NCBI RefSeq assembly: GCF_964026495.1
Contig: NZ_OZ032148.1
Location: 620,001 to 684,000, forward strand
DNA from: Arsenophonus sp964026495
Lineage (GTDB): Bacteria; Pseudomonadota; Gammaproteobacteria; Enterobacterales; Enterobacteriaceae
Direction: 5' to 3'
Length of the DNA stretch: 64,000 nt
The notes beneath the pieces are model-generated. The model was given only the letters and a program-made list of their open reading frames with translations, was not told the origin of the DNA and made no database searches. Numbering within the stretch: the stretch's first letter is position 1; each line of letters begins with the position of its first letter. Shown in pieces: positions 61,238 to 64,000 of the stretch. The translations under genes were made by a program, and so were the position numbers.

Positions 61238-61584
61238 TTAAATATTTTTATCGATAAAACTTTGCAATTGATTTTTAGATAACAAACCTACATATTCATC
61301 AATTTTTTTCCTTTTTTAAAAAACAACAAAAACAACAAAGTTGGAATACTACAAATACCATATTTAGCTATTATAATTGGATTATTCTCAATATTTAATT
61401 TTCCAATAATTAATTTCATTGCATACTCATTAGCTATTTCATCTAAAATAGAATAAATTATTTTACAAGGAGCACACCATACTGCCCAAAAATCAATTAA
61501 TACTGGTTTTATTGCTTTTATGGCTTTTATGGCTTTTATTTAAAAATTTTTATCAGAAAAATGAAGTACTAAATTTTTGTTCAT
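61238..61584 (-). pseudogene. trxA: Thioredoxin 1, degraded
   Basis: Thioredoxin reduces disulfides with electrons from TrxB. The start MNKNLVLHFSDKNF is followed by an in-frame TAA. The frame then continues IKAIKAIKAIKPVLIDFWAV, with a triple 9-bp repeat (ATAAAAGC + C/A) in place of the family's VLKADGAI. The active site reads WCAPCK rather than WCGPCK. After LNIENNP and KYGICSIPTLLLF comes a small duplication (LLFLLFF) and then a frameshift at seven A, where eight would give KIDEYVGLLSKNQLQSFIDK and the normal end. A stop, a shift, two expansions and a changed active site mean that it is dead. It is beside rho as in E. coli. Confidence 0.9.
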
Positions 61585-62748
61585 TTTTTAATTACTTCCA
61601 ATATTGAAAAATAAATATCATTTTATTATTAATGAATATATCTTTTAAAGCAAGTATATTGTTTTCTATTACAAATGTTTTTGTGAGGAAACTGATTATA
61701 TGCTACATATATTATATTTCAAATATTTAATGATACGTGTTTATCATATTTTTTAAAACAATTACATTAATATAATTATTAATATAAATATAATTTAATA
61801 TTTTTATTAAAAAATATATGCAATTTTTTTTATTTTTAAAACTAATATTAGTTAAATTAATTTAACTAACTATGTTTTTAATAATTTTAATAAAAATAAT
61901 AGTTTTTAATAAAAAAACTATCGTCCCAGATCCCAGATAATTAATAAAAATCAATATTATATGAATAATTATATATAATAATCAATATAATCTGTATTTT
62001 TTTTTATTAAAATAAATTAGATGATAAAGATCATATCTTTTATTGTATTATATAAAATATATTAAAGCAATATTTTCTTAATATTTTTTTTAAAAAAACG
62101 CTATTCAAAAAAATATTTTTAAAATTTAATTATCATAAAAAATTTTTCATATTCTGCTTACAAATACATTAACTTTAATTTTTATATTGCTTCAATGCAA
62201 AAACATTATTTGTTTAAAAAATTAAACAAAATAACAATCAATAACAAATGTAAAATAATTTTATATTAAACATAATTAGAAAAAATTTCAATGATTATAT
62301 TTAACACTAAAAAAATCAGAACGAAAATAAATAAAAACATTTTAAATATGTGCCATATACAAAATTTTTCCCATAATAATTAGTATTTATTAATTAATAT
62401 TTATTTATATATAAAATATATATAAAAAAGTAGTTATATATAATTATATCAATAAACTAGCAAAATAAAAATTGATCAGAAGATCATATTTCATAAAAAA
62501 ATATATAAAAGTTTTTTGCAATAAAATATTTTTATAAAAATAATATAAGAAAAATTTAAATTCATAAAATATTTATAGTTTTAATGTATATTTCCTTAAA
62601 TCAATCTTTTAAATTCAAATTATAAAATTTATTAATATTCAAAATTATGTACAAATTAATAATCATATAAATACTGACAATAAATAAAGTTGAAAAATAC
62701 AAAACTCAAAATAAAACAAAAATTTATACAAAAAACAAATATACTCGT
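61585..62748. other. 1.2-kb gene-free gap, clpB to trxA pseudogene
   Basis: rhlB lies divergently upstream of trxA in E. coli, but no helicase motif is readable here. AT-rich throughout. The single GC-richer spot (TCGTCCCAGATCCCAGAT at 61921-61938) contains a short direct repeat and has no evident role. Confidence 0.5.
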
Positions 62749-64000
62749 TCATTGCAAAACAATAATACTATTCTCTTCAACATCTAATGTTATTACCTTT
62801 CCTGGTAATAGTGTATTAGATAATACCTTTTCAGCTAACATATTTTCTATCTTATGTTGAATTGCTCGTTTTAAAGGACGAGCACCAAATACTGGATCAA
62901 ATCCTATTTCAGCTAACTTTTCTAGAACTTTTTCAGTAATTATTATTTTATAACCTTGTTCTTCTAATCTTTTATACAAACGTGATAATTGTATTTTTGC
63001 AATATTTTTAATTTGTGTTTTATTTAATGGATGAAATACAACAACTTCATCAATACGATTAATAAATTCTGGACGAAAACTACGACTAACCACTTCCATT
63101 ACAATCTCTTTTATATTATCATAACATAAATTCTCAAAACGTTCTTGAATTAAATTAGAGCCTAAATTAGATGTCATAATCACAACAGTATTACGAAAAT
63201 CTACCGTTTGCCCATGTCCATCTGTTAAACGGCCATCATCAAGTACTTGTAACAAAATATTAAAAACATCTGGATGTGCTTTTTCAATTTCATCGAGCAA
63301 AATAACAGAATAAGGACGTCTTCGTATTGCCTCTGTTAAATAACCACCTTCTTCATATCCTATATAACCTGGTGGCGCACCAACTAATCTAGAAATAATA
63401 TGTTTTTCCATAAATTCTGACATATCAATACGTACCATAGCATTGTCACTATCAAACAAAAAATTTGCAAGTGCTTTACATAACTCAGTCTTACCAACAC
63501 CAGTAGGACCTAAAAACAAAAAAGAACCAATAGGACGATTAGGATCTGATAAACCAGCCCGACTACGACGAATAGCATTCGATACAGCATTTACTGCTTC
63601 GTTTTGTCCAATAACAAATTTATGAATTTCTTCCTCCATATGCAATAATTTCTCACGTTCATTTTTTAACATTCTAATCACAGGAATCCCCGTCCATCTT
63701 GCTACAATTTCTGCAATTTCAATATCAGTAACTTTATTACGTAATAGCTTCATTGGTTTATTTTCAACACTAGTAGCTACTGCGAGTTGTTTTTCTAATT
63801 CTGGAATTTCACCATACTGTAATTTTGACATTTTAGCCAAATCACTATTACGACGTGCTTGTTCTAAACTTATACGTGCATTTTCTAATCTCGCTTTTAT
63901 ATCTTGGGTACCTGTTAGTTCTGCTTTTTCAGCATTCCACTTTTTTTCTAATGCCCAATATTCTTTTTCTTTTTCTATTAATTCTTCTTGTAACATTTTT
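62749..64000 (-). CDS. clpB: ATP-dependent disaggregase ClpB, C-terminal half (cut by window end)
   Basis: Hsp100 chaperone that threads aggregated proteins with DnaK. The last 416 or so residues of about 857 are present; the frame is open to the window edge, and the Met near 63996 is internal, not the start. Visible are the end of the coiled-coil M-domain (LEQARRNSDLAKMSKLQYGE), then AAA-2: Walker A in SFLFLGPTGVGKTELCKALA, the pore-loop tyrosine in GAPPGYIGYEEGGYLTEAIR, Walker B in SVILLDEIEKAHPDVFNILL, sensor 1 VIMTSNLGS and sensor 2 FGARPLKRAI. All are intact. It is not beside trxA or rho in E. coli, so a rearrangement lies between 61.6 and 62.7 kb. Confidence 0.97.
   Translation of the reverse strand, partial: KMLQEELIEKEKEYWALEKKWNAEKAELTGTQDIKARLENARISLEQARRNSDLAKMSKLQYGEIPELEKQLAVATSVENKPMKLLRNKVTDIEIAEIVARWTGIPVIRMLKNEREKLLHMEEEIHKFVIGQNEAVNAVSNAIRRSRAGLSDPNRPIGSFLFLGPTGVGKTELCKALANFLFDSDNAMVRIDMSEFMEKHIISRLVGAPPGYIGYEEGGYLTEAIRRRPYSVILLDEIEKAHPDVFNILLQVLDDGRLTDGHGQTVDFRNTVVIMTSNLGSNLIQERFENLCYDNIKEIVMEVVSRSFRPEFINRIDEVVVFHPLNKTQIKNIAKIQLSRLYKRLEEQGYKIIITEKVLEKLAEIGFDPVFGARPLKRAIQHKIENMLAEKVLSNTLLPGKVITLDVEENSIIVLQ

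Noticed and set aside
61921..61938. GC-richer spot TCGTCCCAGATCCCAGAT as a possible attachment site or IS end
   Set aside because: No matching partner, inverted repeat, integrase or transposase is present. No insertion sequence or phage gene was seen in the whole window.
1..64000. A previously undescribed multi-gene system
   Set aside because: Every intact gene belongs to a well-known housekeeping family in ancestral enteric context; no cluster of unknown genes, repeats with associated enzymes or defence-like module is present.

Overview
This window is chromosomal DNA from a bacterium with an eroded, extremely A+T-rich genome. Every recognisable protein is closest, from memory, to a gammaproteobacterial (Enterobacterales) orthologue, and family lengths match E. 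coli within a few residues. Long gene-free stretches, pseudogenes in place, and loss of most genes around conserved neighbours point to a host-restricted insect endosymbiont. A membrane-anchored bactofilin (30.3-30.9 kb) resembling CcmA of Proteus mirabilis, plus the kept riboflavin, PLP-related, haem and chorismate genes, lean toward the Morganellaceae (Arsenophonus/Riesia type). That placement is an inference; other reduced Enterobacterales are possible.

Layout. 0-10.7 kb: trmB 3' end, serS, then lapA, ribA, cysB, topA and sohB, in the E. coli order with pgpB and acnA missing. 11.5-18.5 kb: isolated genes gapA, an EmrE-type SMR pump, mutH (5' end frameshifted at a poly-T run), metK and amiD. 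19.9-25.4 kb: a compact ihfB-rpsA-cmk-aroA-serC block on the minus strand. 26.5-33 kb: grxD, an orphan sufD, the bactofilin, then about 2 kb of AT-rich DNA. 33-40.7 kb: cmoA-cmoB, argS, ribE, tRNA-Val(GAC), murJ, tRNA-Ser(GGA). 41.3-51.1 kb: the densest part, the divergent kdsA-sirB1-prmC-prfA-hemA and lolB-ispE-prs-pth-ychF clusters. 51.3-59 kb: dapF, lptM, a 2.1-kb gap where cyaA would lie, hemC, hemD (frameshifted at a poly-T run), four tRNA genes (Pro, Leu, His, Arg) and a shattered thrP/yifK pseudogene. 59.5-64 kb: rho, a trxA pseudogene and the 3' half of clpB.

Functionally these are core genes: translation (serS, argS, rpsA, prfA, prmC, pth, ychF, tRNAs and their modification), topology and termination (topA, ihfB, rho), envelope (kdsA, lolB, lptM, murJ, amiD, lapA, dapF), cofactors (ribA, ribE, serC, aroA, hemA/C/D, ispE, metK), nucleotides (prs, cmk) and stress/Fe-S (clpB, grxD, sufD). 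The only specific transcription regulator is cysB.

I found no new biological system. What deserves attention is the mode of decay: three genes (mutH, hemD, trxA) each carry a homopolymer run exactly one base short for the ancestral frame, two tRNA genes lack an encoded CCA, and gaps hold many 16-24 bp tandem duplications and perfect palindromes. Gene-free gaps were read by eye only; remnants too diverged to recognise may remain.
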